Positions 34,251-47,343 of a DNA stretch of 64,000 nt are shown in pieces. The stretch's first letter is position 1. Each line of letters starts with the position of its first letter. Origin of the DNA: Boswellia sacra (Eukaryota; Streptophyta; Magnoliopsida; Sapindales; Burseraceae); assembly GCA_013180625.2 (NCBI GenBank), contig SNVD02009719.1:248001-312000 (forward strand), written 5' to 3'. A program made the position numbers and the translations under genes. The notes under the pieces were generated by a model. That model was not told where the DNA came from, did not search any database, and worked only from the letters and a program-made list of their open reading frames with translations.

Positions 34251-35589
34251 TCTGTAAAAAGTTACATTTTAGATGCAAATAAGTCTATCCAATAAAAGGC
34301 TAGATATAATTATTATTATTTCATGAAACTTTAGAAATGGAACGTCAATTAAGAAACTTGAATGAGGTAAATGTTACTTACCCATATTAAAATAGAAGAA
34401 ATGTATATGAGAGAGCCATAATTGATATACAAGTGCAAGTCCGTGGCACTATGCATGTACGGTTGTACCGACACGAAGACCAAAAAAATATCTTATTTTT
34501 TATCCGATCTTTTTATTCTGCTTAAATGAACCCAATAGGTTAATACATAAAACGAGGCCCCAACCCCAAAGGACACAATTCCCAAGGCCCAACCGAAACC
34601 AATTTTCATAAATAAACAAACCCTACCTCTCGAATTGAAAAAAAATTATCTTCAACGATTTTAAATTAATATAAAAATATAAAAAATTAATTATTTTTGA
34701 TAAAAATATTTAATTATGTGTAAAAGTTAAAATGCCCATATAAAAAATAAGAGTAATATGCTTCATTCTAAAAATTGATATTAAATTATGTATGTATTAC
34801 ATCATTTGTAAACCATGGTACCATTTATATGACAATCATTAATGAAATAAATATTGCTCAAAAACTGAGTTTGAAATAAAAATTTGGAATGGATGACATT
34901 AATAAAAAAGAGAAATAATTGTAACAATATACCAAATTTAAGAGATGAATTATAAAAACGGATTAGTTTTTGAAAATTTATATGCTATAACATTGTTCGA
35001 TATTCAATGCATTTGATATAAGACAATATCTGATAATATTCGATACGATATATGACACAATTTAACAACAAGTATTGAATGTAAAAAAAGATTATAACAA
35101 ATAAATTTTTAGTTTATTTATTAAACAAGTCAAAAGAATATTCGCAAAAAAGAAGGATAGATAAGACGATGAATTATTTATAATGTTGTTAGGAAGAAGA
35201 AAGGCAGATATGCATAGGTGCTAGAGATAGATGGATAGAGTGTAGGCTCAGGAGTATAAATGAATGGGGTAGGGGGATAATAAATCAGAAGTGAAGTGTT
35301 GATATTTTCAATCACAGTTGTCGACCGTGGTGGTTCCGTACCAATCGACATTGTGCCAACCTGTAATGTCAATGGCCTTGCCATTTGTACCATTCTCAGA
35401 TCCCCCTTTTGTACTCCCCCTTCTCATATTGCCCTATTGCCAGTTTCAAAGTGTATCCATTTGGTTGTTGTGATCGTGAAATCTCAATCACCGCCCCTCT
35501 TATCTGTTTCCTCCCAATACCTCTCCAACAGTTTTTTTTTTCCCTTAATGATATAAGGAGGTTAACCACTATAGATATTATTGATGACC
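34251..35589. other. Spacer with an unrecognised, less AT-rich patch
   Basis: At 35290-35530 there is a patch with open frames on both strands (for example RGAVIEISRSQQPNGYTLKL on the minus strand). I did not recognise any protein in it. The rest is AT-rich and featureless. Confidence 0.45.
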
Positions 35590-35598
35590 TTTTAAGAG

Positions 35599-35762
35599 CA
35601 AGTAAAACCATTAATTTATATAAACTACTTAGATGAACTAACGTGGCATCTTCATGTGACTATGGCATTATGTATATCGAATAATGAAATTTATTATTAA
35701 TATTTATTTATCAAATTATATTATATTATGTTAGTTTGTATATATAAATTTGTATAAAAAGA
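35599..35762. mobile_element. MULE-type MITE, family member 1, about 164 bp
   Basis: Flanked by a perfect 9-bp direct repeat TTTTAAGAG (35590-35598 and 35763-35771). The left arm contains TATAAACTACTTAGATGAAC then TAACGTGGCAT. The reverse complement of the right arm contains ATACAAACTAACAT and ATTTGATAAATAAATATTAA. Both arms align with the element at 42483, in the opposite orientation, so the two belong to one family. Confidence 0.75.
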
Positions 35763-35771
35763 TTTTAAGAG

Positions 35772-37680
35772 TATATTTATCTTTAATAGAAAATAAAATA
35801 TTCATAAAGCTTTAAGACTCAATAAATAAGTCATGGAAGCTATTCCTTCTTCTTTTATTTGGTTATCCAACCGAATAGTTTCATGTGTATAACAAATCTA
35901 TATAACAAATTCTTTAAGATATAAATATAATACAATGTAATCTTATTGATTATTAATAAAGATTACATCATTTGTTATAATTTTTTTATTTAATATTACT
36001 TTTCACCCCCCTAACAATGTTTTGGTATATTACTCCAAACGAAAAATTTTTAATCAAGAGAATTTTATATGCAAATAAAATTTCTCTGTCTTGCTACATG
36101 TTTGCTAAGATTTCTCTATATGACACAAAATAATTTTCATTTGCCTAAAGAATAATCATATATTTCATAAATACTACATAAATTTTTATGAAGAGTTTGT
36201 AAGTGTAGCACTACTCTTATGTAAAATAGAATCACAATTGCAAGTCTTAAGCATTTGGAGAAGTTATTCTCATAAATGTATTATTTGAAATAAATATACA
36301 CGCACCTTAGTCAACAAATCACTTCAAAATAAATTCTTAAATCAGAAAAAAAATACTTTTATTTTGTTATGATCATCTCAGACGTTAATTTGTTTCTTTG
36401 TAATCTAAAAATGTAAATACTAAAATTTTATACAAATATTGAAAATATAAAAATAAATTAGGTTTAAGATTTTATGAAAATGTGAATATATAGGATATGT
36501 ACAGAGAATAACTTCATTTTATTAAAATTATATATATTTTTCATAATAATTTATTTAATAGGTGACCAACTAATTTAATTTTTTTATTTTTATTAAAATT
36601 GAAATGTATACCCCTTATAACATATTAAAGGGTCATATATTTTAATTTTATAAATATTAAAATATGGTTTAATTTTATAAATATTAAAATATGGTTTACA
36701 TTTGACTAAAGTCTATATCATCATTTGTTATTTCAATAGCTAACGTTCCCCGCATAAATTCGTTACCAGGTTAATGTTGTGGTAACTGAATCAACCTTTC
36801 CTCTCGACAACACGTCGTCATGGTGTCTACGTTAAGGACACATCATCATGATGCCATAATATCATTTTACATGTGAAATTTAGTACACATGAACACTGTG
36901 TGATAAGCTTCTAATATTACTTTCACATTTATATCAACGTCCGTCCCATAAACTCCCGTTCATAAACTATACATACACGAAACTTATTTTAATCTTTAAG
37001 CTATATAAAGGAAAGAATTATAAAAGAAATCAAAAAGTAAGGAGTCCATTTAAAAAGCAAAGATAATCTAAATATTGAAAATTTAGATTTCATGAATTTA
37101 GATGATAGATTGACAATTCGGTATTTTTTTTTTGTCGAATTGTTTGACAATAATACGTGAAAACGTATAAATCTTTTTAATCGTATTGGATAATATATTG
37201 AATATTAGTGTCCAACCAAAAAAAGGTTGGTTTATCATATGAGATTATAATATTGGATAAAATTATGAAATCTAAATCTTCAATATTTGATATATTTTTT
37301 AACTAATTCTCTGATTAAATTAGATTCTATAGCATTGTCGAGTAGACTGTGATCAATTCAACACTTCTTTCAACAAACAAACGAATATGTGAATAGTATC
37401 GAATATGGTTCAATGACATTTAAATTTTTAAAATCTTGAGTTATTCTCGACCAAGCCTCCAATTCGGGCCTTTTTTATAATATTATGTATTAGTAAAATA
37501 AGACGTTAAAAATTTGGAAGTTTATTAATTTCATAGGACCACCGGTAGTTAAAGGGTAGTTAAGGCAGTACAAGGGCGAATTTAAATTGGAGAAGAGGCA
37601 GAGCTGGTTTGGTTTCCCACTGCTTTATTATAAGTTTTGACTTAACAAAGGTGATAGAATTTGTTGAGTAGAGTTTGAGT
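35772..37680. other. AT-rich spacer
   Basis: No supported gene. A 27-bp unit (TTTAATTTTATAAATATTAA and following) is duplicated near 36640-36700. Otherwise nothing was recognised. Confidence 0.5.
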
Positions 37681-37689
37681 TGACCAGAT

Positions 37690-37960
37690 TTGATTGAATA
37701 AAAGCTCACCATACAGAAGGGGGTCCCACCAGGTCCAGGGCACCCGCACGGGCTTCCCGCCACCGGGCCCCGAAATTGGTGGTCCAAGGCTGGGTGAAAT
37801 CCTCGGCGATGTTTGAAATCCTCGCAGATCACCGACGTTTTTTCAGTGCATGCCTTGGGAAAACGACAGGAGAATGATAAATCGAATCGGCAAGCGATAT
37901 TTGCCTGGTGAGCGTGGTGGACCTGGGCCTGGGACGAATGGGCCCACCGCCAATTTAAGC
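37690..37960. promoter_or_regulatory. GC-rich island with GGNCCCAC motifs
   Basis: In otherwise AT-rich DNA this 270-bp stretch has GGGTCCCACC (near 37725) and TGGGCCCACC (near 37940), both matching the TCP-factor consensus GGNCCCAC. GGGCACCCGCACGGGC and CCACCGGGCCCCG lie between them. No gene with a start next to it was found on either strand. The regulatory reading is an inference; it could equally be a transposon remnant. Confidence 0.25.
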
Positions 37961-38979
37961 GTTAGGTGATCATCAAATTGGCTGAAACTTAGAAGAGAAC
38001 ATTGTCACCACGCGTTGTTGTCGGACCACTTCATTATTTTTATTTTTTATTTTATTTTATATCATACATAGCATGGGTCATCTTCCTACATTAATTTCAT
38101 CATATTTTTTAAACTGATATTTTTGTGATTAGATTATTTTATTTTAGTTAGGATTGGAAGAATGGTTAAGCAATTTTTTTTTTGTTTTGAAAACAATATT
38201 TTAAGAATGTAAATAAAAAATGTTTTTAGATAAGGGTTTTTATTATTTATTTTTAAAATATAGTGCACGAAACTATTAAAGGACAAAAACTTGTGATACA
38301 AACTTATGAAAATTATTTTATATTACAATTTTGAACGTGAATATCGAAAAAATAAAAGGGTTGAGAGTAGAGAAATTATCAATTAACATAGAGTTGCATA
38401 ATAATATTTAATCATTTGATTAGACATATTAATCACGCTTGTTGCTCCGACAATAGAATGGTTTATCAATCATGTTTTGACAACTTTAATCATTTGGTTA
38501 GTTATATATTATATATATTATATATATGGTTTGTAATTTTAATTTTGTAATTAATTATGTATTGCATGTATAGTATGTCTGTGGATGAAGGGGAGTAATC
38601 TCAGCTCGTAGATATACATGTCTTCATATTTTATTATTTCCACTAACTTCGCATATTCTTCTTGTTTTGTCCTTATTTTGACATTACAAGATTATTAAAA
38701 TACCCTAACAATTAAATTAACATACACTCCCCCACTCTTTTATCTCTTTCTCAAATAAAATAAACAATATGGGGATGCTTCTTAGCTTATTTCCTCCTCC
38801 TTTTTTATTTTTTAATATTCTTCATTTTTCGACCACTTCTATGCTTATTTCATTAATTATTTTTCCCAATCTTGATTGACTTAAATCCAAGCTCTCCATG
38901 AAAATCAAAATTTATACGAAACACCAATAAACTTTCTCTACATTTGATATATGTACACGATCTTTGTTATAAAATAAAT
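37961..38979. other. AT-rich spacer
   Basis: No coding region, RNA gene or TIR pair recognised. Confidence 0.5.
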
Positions 38980-39235
38980 GAGTTTGACTGCAGTACATCT
39001 GCTGTATACATACAGCCCTATTCAATTTATATAAAAATCGTAAATAAATATATAAAAGTCGTAAATGAATAAATAAAAGTTGTATTTACAACTTTTATAT
39101 ACTTATTTACAACTTTATAACTCTTATATACTCATTTACAACTTTTATATATGAATTTGCAGTTTTTATACAAAATAAATAGTGATTATATGGGTACAGC
39201 TGCTATACCCAAGCCATTTCCAAAATGAATTGAAT
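38980..39235. repeat. Palindrome-rich repeat, possible MITE
   Basis: Left part has GTACATCTGCTGTATAC and the right part has GGTACAGCTGCTATACCC, roughly inverted. Between them AAAAGTTGTATTTACAACTTTT is a near-perfect palindrome, and TTACAACTTTTATAT or its complement recurs several times. A foldback MITE is possible, but no target-site duplication was identified. Confidence 0.45.
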
Positions 39236-39239
39236 TGAT

Positions 39240-41944
39240 CTCTCGTATATTCATAAAATCATTTCTTGTTTTTCTTAGCGTTGATAAAAATTTAAGAACT
39301 ATAAGCTCAAGGCGTGCAAAAATACTATTAATCATTAAAGTTATTCAACTTTATCTTTAAACCTTTCATACATCGTTAAGCTATCTTTATAATCAAATTC
39401 TTAATTTAACCGTAAAAAACTCAGATATTTTTAAATGTATAAATATACCAATCAATAAAATTTTAACAAAATTATGTAACGAGGGAAGATCAACATGAGA
39501 ATCTTTGGTACTGTTGAATAACAATATTTAAAAGATAATGAAGGAGTAATACGTGTGAGAAAGAGACAGAATATCAGATGGAAGCTAGCTAGTCTGCAAA
39601 AACATGGAAAGATATTTATTTTAATTTCTGTCGAAGATGAACATACGCAGAGCTGCTTGTAATGCTGGGGCGACCAATCTTTGAGGGCCACCACCCGGAC
39701 ATTACTCTGCTTTGCCACACACTTTGCAGCCGACACTGTCTAATTATTATTAGCCTATTATATATACTTTTTTACATCAAGATATTCCTCCTCTAATCCA
39801 TTCCATTACATATATAAAATTTTTACTTTCAATTTAGTAAACCATAACTTTGATAGATATATGTATTACTATTTGTAAATAAACTATGTGGTTTTCGTAG
39901 CTTAACCACCAAGAATTAGAATAAGGAGAAGCATGTCAGATTTGTTTACTATACTTTTAGATCATGGAGTTCGTGTAATTGACTTCGTTAGAATTTATTA
40001 TTTGTAAGTGTTAAGTAAAGCTAGTATGATGTGTCCATAGCTTAACTAACAAGAATTATTTCTTGATGTGGAGAGGCTGAGTGGGAAATTAATAAAGCGA
40101 AATTAATCTTTGTTTTTGTTCTTTTATGGAAACTTTCATATAAAATAAGCATATTTTCACTCCAAAATGCTCTAACCTAACAACCTTCGAATGGAAGTCA
40201 TGGAAAATTATAGATCAATTGAGGTTTCAATTAGGAGTAATATTGAAAATCATCATCATCTAGTAATAGTAGTGGATAAATGTTGTTATACCTATCACAC
40301 TATTTTAATCTAATAACACTTCAATTCATATAATATAATATCCATTCATATGATATCGGAACATAATTTCATCTTTTTTCTTTTAATATTTTAAATCCGT
40401 TACTTTAATTTTGTTAATGGATAGTAACATATATATGGATTTCTTTGCGAAATAGCCGAGTCTAGAAGCACGTCGCCCATTTTACTAGATATATAGGCGT
40501 GTGACAACAATTTTGTGTAGTTTATATAGAATCTTAGAAGAATTTCAACTAAAAATCCATCGTTAAATAACTTGTTGAATGTGCGATGTGTTGAGTATTT
40601 TACACCTTTGACAATGGCTTAATGAACCTGTTGAACGGAACATAAACTTACATAAATTTTATTGAAGTTTACTTTCTGAATCTTGATGAAATCACTTGAA
40701 ATTAGTCAGATAATTAAAAATTTTCACCTTAAAATTAGGCTATTGTAACTAATTTCACCTAACATAAAAAGTTGAATCGATAATAAAAGAGTAAGAGATT
40801 TGTAACATATTAAGTATCAAATTTCACACGTTATATCAATACTATCTTGATATTTTATTATAAATAAATATACAAAGTGTCATGGTCTCCCTTAACAAGG
40901 CCAACCCTTCGCCTTATGGCCAAGGTGACCATCCCTCCTTGCGAGCTTAAAGGGCCAATACTAGGGTAGCCCTGGTTTGAAAGTGCCCTAAGATGATCGC
41001 CCCAGTGCCAAAATCTCTTTAAAGGCGTGCCTAATGCCACGATTGGCACCCCCACTTACATGGGTCCTAAGATGGACCTTTGCACAAGATTTACTCCTCC
41101 AATACAACTTAAGAGGCACACAATGCTCTCTCTCTCTCTCTCTCTCTCTCTCTATTTTTCATTGCTGAGGGCCTGTGTCTATCTAAGACTTTCAGTTTTC
41201 TATATCTTAATTTCAGTACCGGAGGATTATCATTAGCACCCCATTGACCTCTTTTGACCCCTTTTTTTGTACGTGGATTTACAGCCTACTGTTTTGAGTA
41301 TTATCATTTTTTAAGTGCTATTTAGGCGATTAAGATCACTACTCAGGATTCTTGGGAACTATTATGTGGTGAGGACATTGTTCCAGTACCTATAAGACAT
41401 TGTTCTAGGCGACCGACTGTTGCCATTTTCGTGACCAAGACTTTTCGACATCAACGAGAAGAAAGAAGTAACGTGTACAATACTTGAAAACAAAAGATGG
41501 CATGAACTTAACTTGAAGCAAAAAATGATTTGGGTTTTAGGTTTATTTTGTATCAAAAGTTGGGTCGAATTTTAGTGAATGATGCTAAAGGTTCCACCTA
41601 TTTGCTAAATCTTATTTTTAAGTGAAGATAAAATTTTAATGATATACTGTTCTATTTGAACCCCGGCTTTGAACTAAACGTAAACCTACCAAAAAAAAAA
41701 AATTGTGAAGATAACCTTTAATAAAAAATTAACTACAATTAAGCGTACGTAGAATTGTTTCTTCTTATCCTCTCTAAAAGTTTTATATTGTTATTCATCT
41801 ATTTGTTAAAAATCTAATTTTAACGTTTTCATTTGAGGAATATACATTGTGCCATTTAATTTCATTTAGTTTCTTACCATCTTATAAGTTTGCCGTTGTT
41901 TGTTTGTAATCTATGTAAGATAATCAAGAAATTTGAATAGTTTG

Positions 41945-41990
<46 letters not shown>

Positions 41991-42039
41991 GATTATTTTA
42001 CACTTATTGAATAAGTTAAAGATAGAATAGTATAATTAA
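39240..42039. other. AT-rich spacer with two microsatellites
   Basis: A CT dinucleotide run lies at 41126-41153 and an AT run at 41950-41986. A less AT-rich stretch at 40870-41120 has short open frames on both strands but no recognised product. A short minus-strand frame at 39452-39736 was also examined and not recognised. Confidence 0.55.
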
Positions 42040-43205
42040 GGGAAAATATTATAGATGACCTCGAGCTAAGGCCTAATATTACAAACGATCTTGACATCTT
42101 TCATAGGATTAACAAGACCCTATCGGTTGGTAATTTTGTTTGAATTTAAGTTATACACATGGAACGATCGATATCCCCTCATTTTGATTTTTAAAAGTTT
42201 TATCAAATTGACCTTTAACCATGTGTCACTTTTATTACAATTAGATATCTATAAATAATAAAATTATAAGTAAACTTGGAATAATTAAAAAAAGCATTAT
42301 ACAAAAAGATTATTCAACATAACTATTTTGTTCAACTAATTAATTTACACACAGATAAAGATCTTTTTACACTTTGAAATCATTTTTCTTAAACTTTATA
42401 TTTATCAAATATTAAATACAAATTATTTAACTAATTGAAAGCCTAATAACACTAATCGTTATACAATAAAATAAAAAATCAAGAGTAATACTACTCTTAT
42501 AAACTACTTATAAACTTATCCATACAAACTGACGTGGCATAATGTGATTTGATAAATATATATTAATAATTAATAACATTAATTAACATAAGTGATGTAA
42601 CGATCACATAAAGATGTCACATCAGTTTATATGTGTGAATTTATATAAATAGTTTGTATGAGTAACATTACTAAAAAATCAAATATACGTAAGAATATGG
42701 CATTACAGGCCAACAAGGACAGTCCTGAGAATCTTTTAGAGGGATGGTGAGTCTCTTCGATTCTAGAAACCTGGTTATAAGCAAACAAAACCCATAGATC
42801 TCAACAACACTCTATTGCAGCCCCACCATCGCAACACCTCAATATTGCAATAACCATACCATAATCATACCCAGGAACTAAAGAACCTAAACCCACGAAG
42901 AATTAAGAGATCGCAAAGAGGAGAAGAAGAAGATAGAAAAGCGGGAAGAGATAATTTAGGGATTGGATTTTTTTTTATTTATATTATTTTGATAAAAGAA
43001 CTTTAAAACAATTACTCCAACAAATAGGTAAGAAAGCATAAAATTGAAAACCAATTACTTAAATTTTTTTTTTTGGTCCTTTTAAGTGTTAAAGTTAACA
43101 GAAATTTGGTAATGGCAATGTAAGATCATGTGCAATATTTTGAAAAATGTGGAGGTTGTGTTTGATTGAAGATCTTGGTCAAGGGTGATCTGTACTATTT
43201 ACCCA
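42040..43205. mobile_element. Mutator-like element, about 1.17 kb
   Basis: Left end GGGAAAATATTATAGATGAC and reverse complement of the right end TGGGTAAATAGTACAGATCA align through GATxACC and beyond. Flanks are TATAATTAA (42031-42039) and TACAATTAA (43206-43214), a 9-bp target-site duplication with one change. It has no transposase. A segment at 42770-42960 (GCAGCCCCACCATCGCAACA and following) is less AT-rich and ends in GAGGAGAAGAAGAAGATAG, and may have been captured from elsewhere. A MITE of 191 bp is nested at 42483. Confidence 0.8.
42483..42673. mobile_element. MULE-type MITE, family member 2, nested in a MULE
   Basis: Terminal inverted repeats of about 60 bp: GAGTAATACTACTC at the left, and TAGTAATGTTACTC as the reverse complement of the right. 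Both arms continue with TATAAACT blocks and AAACTGACGTGGCAT or AAACTGATGTGACAT. A direct repeat of at least 9 bp, AAAAATCAA (42474-42482 and 42674-42682), flanks it without mismatch. It is homologous to the element at 35599. Confidence 0.85.
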
Positions 43206-43214
43206 TACAATTAA

Positions 43215-46200
43215 ACGACGGAAGGAAAAGATTTTTGCGGCAGTTAAATATACGTTTTCTAGCAACAATAAACTCCTTAAGGCATTAGTAATGAAAGACA
43301 AGAAGGGTTGTGGTGGTTCGAGAGTATATATATATTTTTATATTTATAAATTTAAGAATTTAAGAATTTTATCCTTCTTAAAATAAAAGATGAGGCTCTT
43401 TGCGGTTTGAAATAACGGCACTCGGCCATAGTCAGGGAAAGATGAAGGATATCAAAATAGAGCAGAGTGAGAGCATGCAAAGTCAACAAATAAATAGGTG
43501 GCCGGATGGCTTTTTTGAATTGGGCTCAAATCTAGACAAAACAAACGAAGAGGACCTCTTAAGCTTCTTTGGATGGGGTGGTGAAATATGTTAAACGTGC
43601 GGCTAAGTGTCAAGTGTCGACATCTAACATCTGTGCCTTCATCTGACCCATTAATGCGAGTGTCGTACCCACACCCACACTCACTTTCTTGCCAACCATT
43701 CCGCCTAGTCTGCTACTATTTTTGATACAAACGTGGCAACCTAACCACAGCCCAACTCCACAATTCTCAATTTTAACATCTCAATTCACTCTACATTGAC
43801 CAAATCACAGCCATAGTAAACTCTTTCAAGTAACACATTGTTTGCTTAATTTAATTTGTATAAGTTTTGAGATTTAATTGTCAATTAAAACGGGTAGAAA
43901 TAATTTTTTCTCAATGTTTTATTAATTTCCCCTTCCTTTGGAAAAACTTAAAGAAGTTCTCTAAGCTTGGAGATGACTTACCAATACCCTTTATGGGCTT
44001 ATATTAGTTTCACAGCTTGAAAGATGTAAATTAAAAGACTATTTTTATTTGTATTGTTCACAAAGGAAAATTTCAAAATTATCATTTTCTTGCTTCTTGT
44101 GTTTTTTTCTTTTCAAAATGAAGTTCAATTCTTACTATATTTAATTTTAAGACACTGTGTTCACAAAAAATTGTGACATACATTAATTATTCAATCTTGA
44201 AAATACTAATATGTTAATTCTTGAATACACACAATGTATAGCCTTGGTCCCTAGATTTTCATTTCTTTGTTTTATGGATGCTCAATAGTTGATGTGATGG
44301 TTAGAAAAATCCTCAAATTTTTATTCTTTCTGCCGTTGAAAGATATATACATACATACATATATATATATATATCAACAGTGCATTAATTTTGTTTTTAT
44401 AATTTTATCAATAAAATATGTTGTATAATCCAATTGCACATGGAACATAATGACTACATGCAAAAAATGACCTGAAGGTAAACAAATTAAAAAAAAAAAT
44501 TATTTTACCCTTTTTGATAAACAAATCACTCCTTCGCTTGCCTTAATGTCAATTTTCAACAATTTAAAACTTAAGTCATTTCGTTGAATAATTTTCGCTG
44601 AATAATTGAGCATTATTTGACACGTGATTATTTTTCTTATAAACATGACAATTTATAGCTTGATGTAGAAACGCCAAATGATGATATATATAAAGAATAA
44701 ATGTTTTGACTAATAAATAAAAATAAATGATAACCAAAAAAAAAAAAAAAAAGCAAAGCTAATGAAAAAGCAGAACTAAAAAAAAAAAAAGGTTTGAAAG
44801 TGAGGACCGCGTTTTAGGGAACAAATTAAAGAATGGACTTTAATTCTTCTCTCTCTCTTTTCCCCACTAAATCATCTTTCAAATTAATAGAAATTTGACT
44901 TTTTAATTAGAACAATTAAGTTTATACCTGATAAATTGAAATAAAATAATGAATAAATAGATAGTAATTCAAATGAGATGGGAATATTACACTTTAAAAC
45001 TCTTTCATATAATAAAATCACTACACAAATTAACATGATACGATGTTATTGAAAGCATGGATTATACAATTAAATGAAATCAATTATGCAAGATGATGTT
45101 CTAATCATATATATAATAACTCCACGTCAATTTATGTAATGAATTTATAGGCGTAGTACAATGTATGCATATACTTTTGAAGAAATTCTCTTAGTTTCCG
45201 ATATTTGGAAAAAGAAAAAGGCATACACATATTCGCATTCGTCAAAGTAATAGTAATGATTACAGAAAGATGGAAATTAAGCAAAGTGGAATGAAGGGAG
45301 AGAAGAAATAGAAATCGGCGGTGGGGATAAAAGAAGCACTGTTCTCTCTAATTCACTTTGTCTGACGATGGAAGTACTTTTAAGCAGTTTATGTTGAACA
45401 ATGGTACAAGCTGTGTTGGCCTTTTGAAAAATTCCTTTGCAAAGTGGTGGAAAAGCATCAATCTATATATTCTTGCTTTACACTTGATGGGAATAAAGCT
45501 GCTGCTGCAACGATAAAGAAAAGCAAACAATACCGTGTCCCTGTCTTTCCCATCTTATGACATCCCTAGCTATCAATACCAATGGCATCATATCGTACTA
45601 GCTAGATCCATATTATATAATCTCCTATGAAAGAATAATATTTTGTTCAGGTATAAAGATCATAAATATTTAATCAAATATAAGTGAAATATCAATTTTT
45701 TTACTAGTATTTTATAATAGACCTTTTAAAATATTGCTGTATATTACTAACATCTGTTTATATAATAGTGAAACTTTTTAGAATATGAAACTTACACTTG
45801 TGATACATGGGACTTATAATAGTGAGAATATCTTATAAATCAACAAAATTAGAAGTAATAACATTCTTTTTCTATATAATCACTAAGACTTTCCATATAA
45901 GAAAAAGCTGTACACAGCTGGTTACCTTTATCTCTTATGATGAAAAAAAAAAATTTATTTATTAGTTTGGATAGAAAGATCAGATAGAAATTAACACAAA
46001 CTAAAACTTTTGACTTCTTGTTAGTTCATGCAATGGTACTTTGCTTTTGATTGTTCAATGTATAATTTATTTTTCATTTTTAGGAATTTTTTTCTTAATC
46101 TATATATTATCTTTATATCTTGTATATGTATTTTAAAAATGATTCCGAAGAAGTAAACGAAACTACATATGCTTATTATAAGAAGGGATTCAAATAACAA

Positions 46201-47030
46201 TGAAAGTGAACAATTTAACAATATTTTCCAAGGTACGAATTGAAACTGGGGAGTATCAACTGGAGAAAATACTAAAGCTTTAATGAATTTGAAGAGATTT
46301 AGGAGTTAAATAAGAAAGAAATCATCTGGGATATCTCTTTGGTAATACATTGATTATCTAGCTATAAATTGCACAAAGAAACAGCTATTCTTGAAAGAGC
46401 CAGCTAATAGTTACCATAACTGCATTTCATGCATAGTTGATTACAATACTTTTATGTGTAATTGATCCGTTATTTTGGTTGTTACTTCATGCACTTAATT
46501 AATTAATCTTTTGCTATCTATATTAAAAAAAAGTATAAAGGAAGCATGTATTTTGAATTTCAAAGCATGCATAGTTTGAAAGCACTTTTTCTAAATGGTT
46601 TGATGTAAGGACTTCCGTGATTGAGGGTGGTGATTGAGTGTATGGAAATATGAATGAATGAAAAAAGCACTTTTGGGAATGATATAAACAAGTTAAATAA
46701 CACACTTAGCAGTTGAAAATACAGGCATAAGTATAACCGTCCTTTTTTCCTTGTCCGGAGAATTCAAAGAGATCAATTTACAGCTAGAAAAAAGAAGCTT
46801 TAAAAAATAACGTATACAGACGAGCAACAAGATGTAACACAAACTATGTAGCCCAAGGAAGCGTAGAAGCTGCAGCCTGCAAAGTATTAAACAAAATATA
46901 TATATATATATATATATTGACAAATATAATGATAACTCAAAGCGCTAGCTACTAGAGATAACAAATATGTTCATGCTTTCATTTCGTGTGGTTTCTGCAT
47001 ATGCATCGAGAGAAAGAGAGGGATAATAGA
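43215..47030. other. AT-rich spacer
   Basis: No gene recognised. Less AT-rich patches at 43380-43750 and 45290-45540 were read in all frames and not identified. A CATA/TA run lies near 44350, and poly-A runs near 44740 and 44780. A TA dinucleotide run lies at 46895-46918, downstream of the MIR160 hairpin. Confidence 0.5.
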
Positions 47031-47122
47031 GGGTATGCTTGGCTCCTCGCACGCCACCGGCGACAAGCAATCCCCAGGAGATTGATCTGTGCTTGTGGCA
47101 TACAGGGAGCCAGGCATAACCC
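47031..47122 (-). ncRNA. MIR160: MIR160 microRNA precursor hairpin
   Basis: The minus strand of 47096-47116 is identical to the conserved plant miR160 (begins TGCCTGGCTCC, ends GTATGCCA; 21 nt). The opposite arm, minus strand of 47034-47054, begins GCGTGCGAGGAGCCAAGCAT and is the expected miR160 star. The two arms pair along their length with the normal 2-nt 3' overhangs, and the stem extends by a GGGT-TATG/CATACCC base. The loop is about 41 nt (47055-47095). miR160 directs cleavage of ARF10/16/17-type auxin response factor mRNAs, and so shapes auxin responses in roots, leaves and flowers. A TATA box and a CT-rich leader lie upstream. No host protein gene overlaps it. Identification rests on exact match to a well-known sequence plus the star and the fold. 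Confidence 0.96.
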
Positions 47123-47265
47123 ATTTCACCTTTAATGATGTAGTTACCATAATTGAATCCGTTGAGCTGATCAGACCTGATGATGCATATTCGCATATAC
47201 ATATATACATCTCTTCAGGAATAAAATGCTAAGAGAGTAATAAGTTAGCGAAAGGGAAAGGGCGC

Positions 47266-47306
<41 letters not shown>

Positions 47307-47309
47307 GAG
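47266..47309 (-). repeat. CT microsatellite in the MIR160 leader
   Basis: A (GA)n run on the plus strand, so (CT)n in the predicted MIR160 primary transcript, interrupted once by CG. CT-rich leaders are common in plant transcripts. Confidence 0.9.
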
Positions 47310-47343
47310 GTGACTGGTGGAGGTGAGCCTGGAGACTCTCCTG

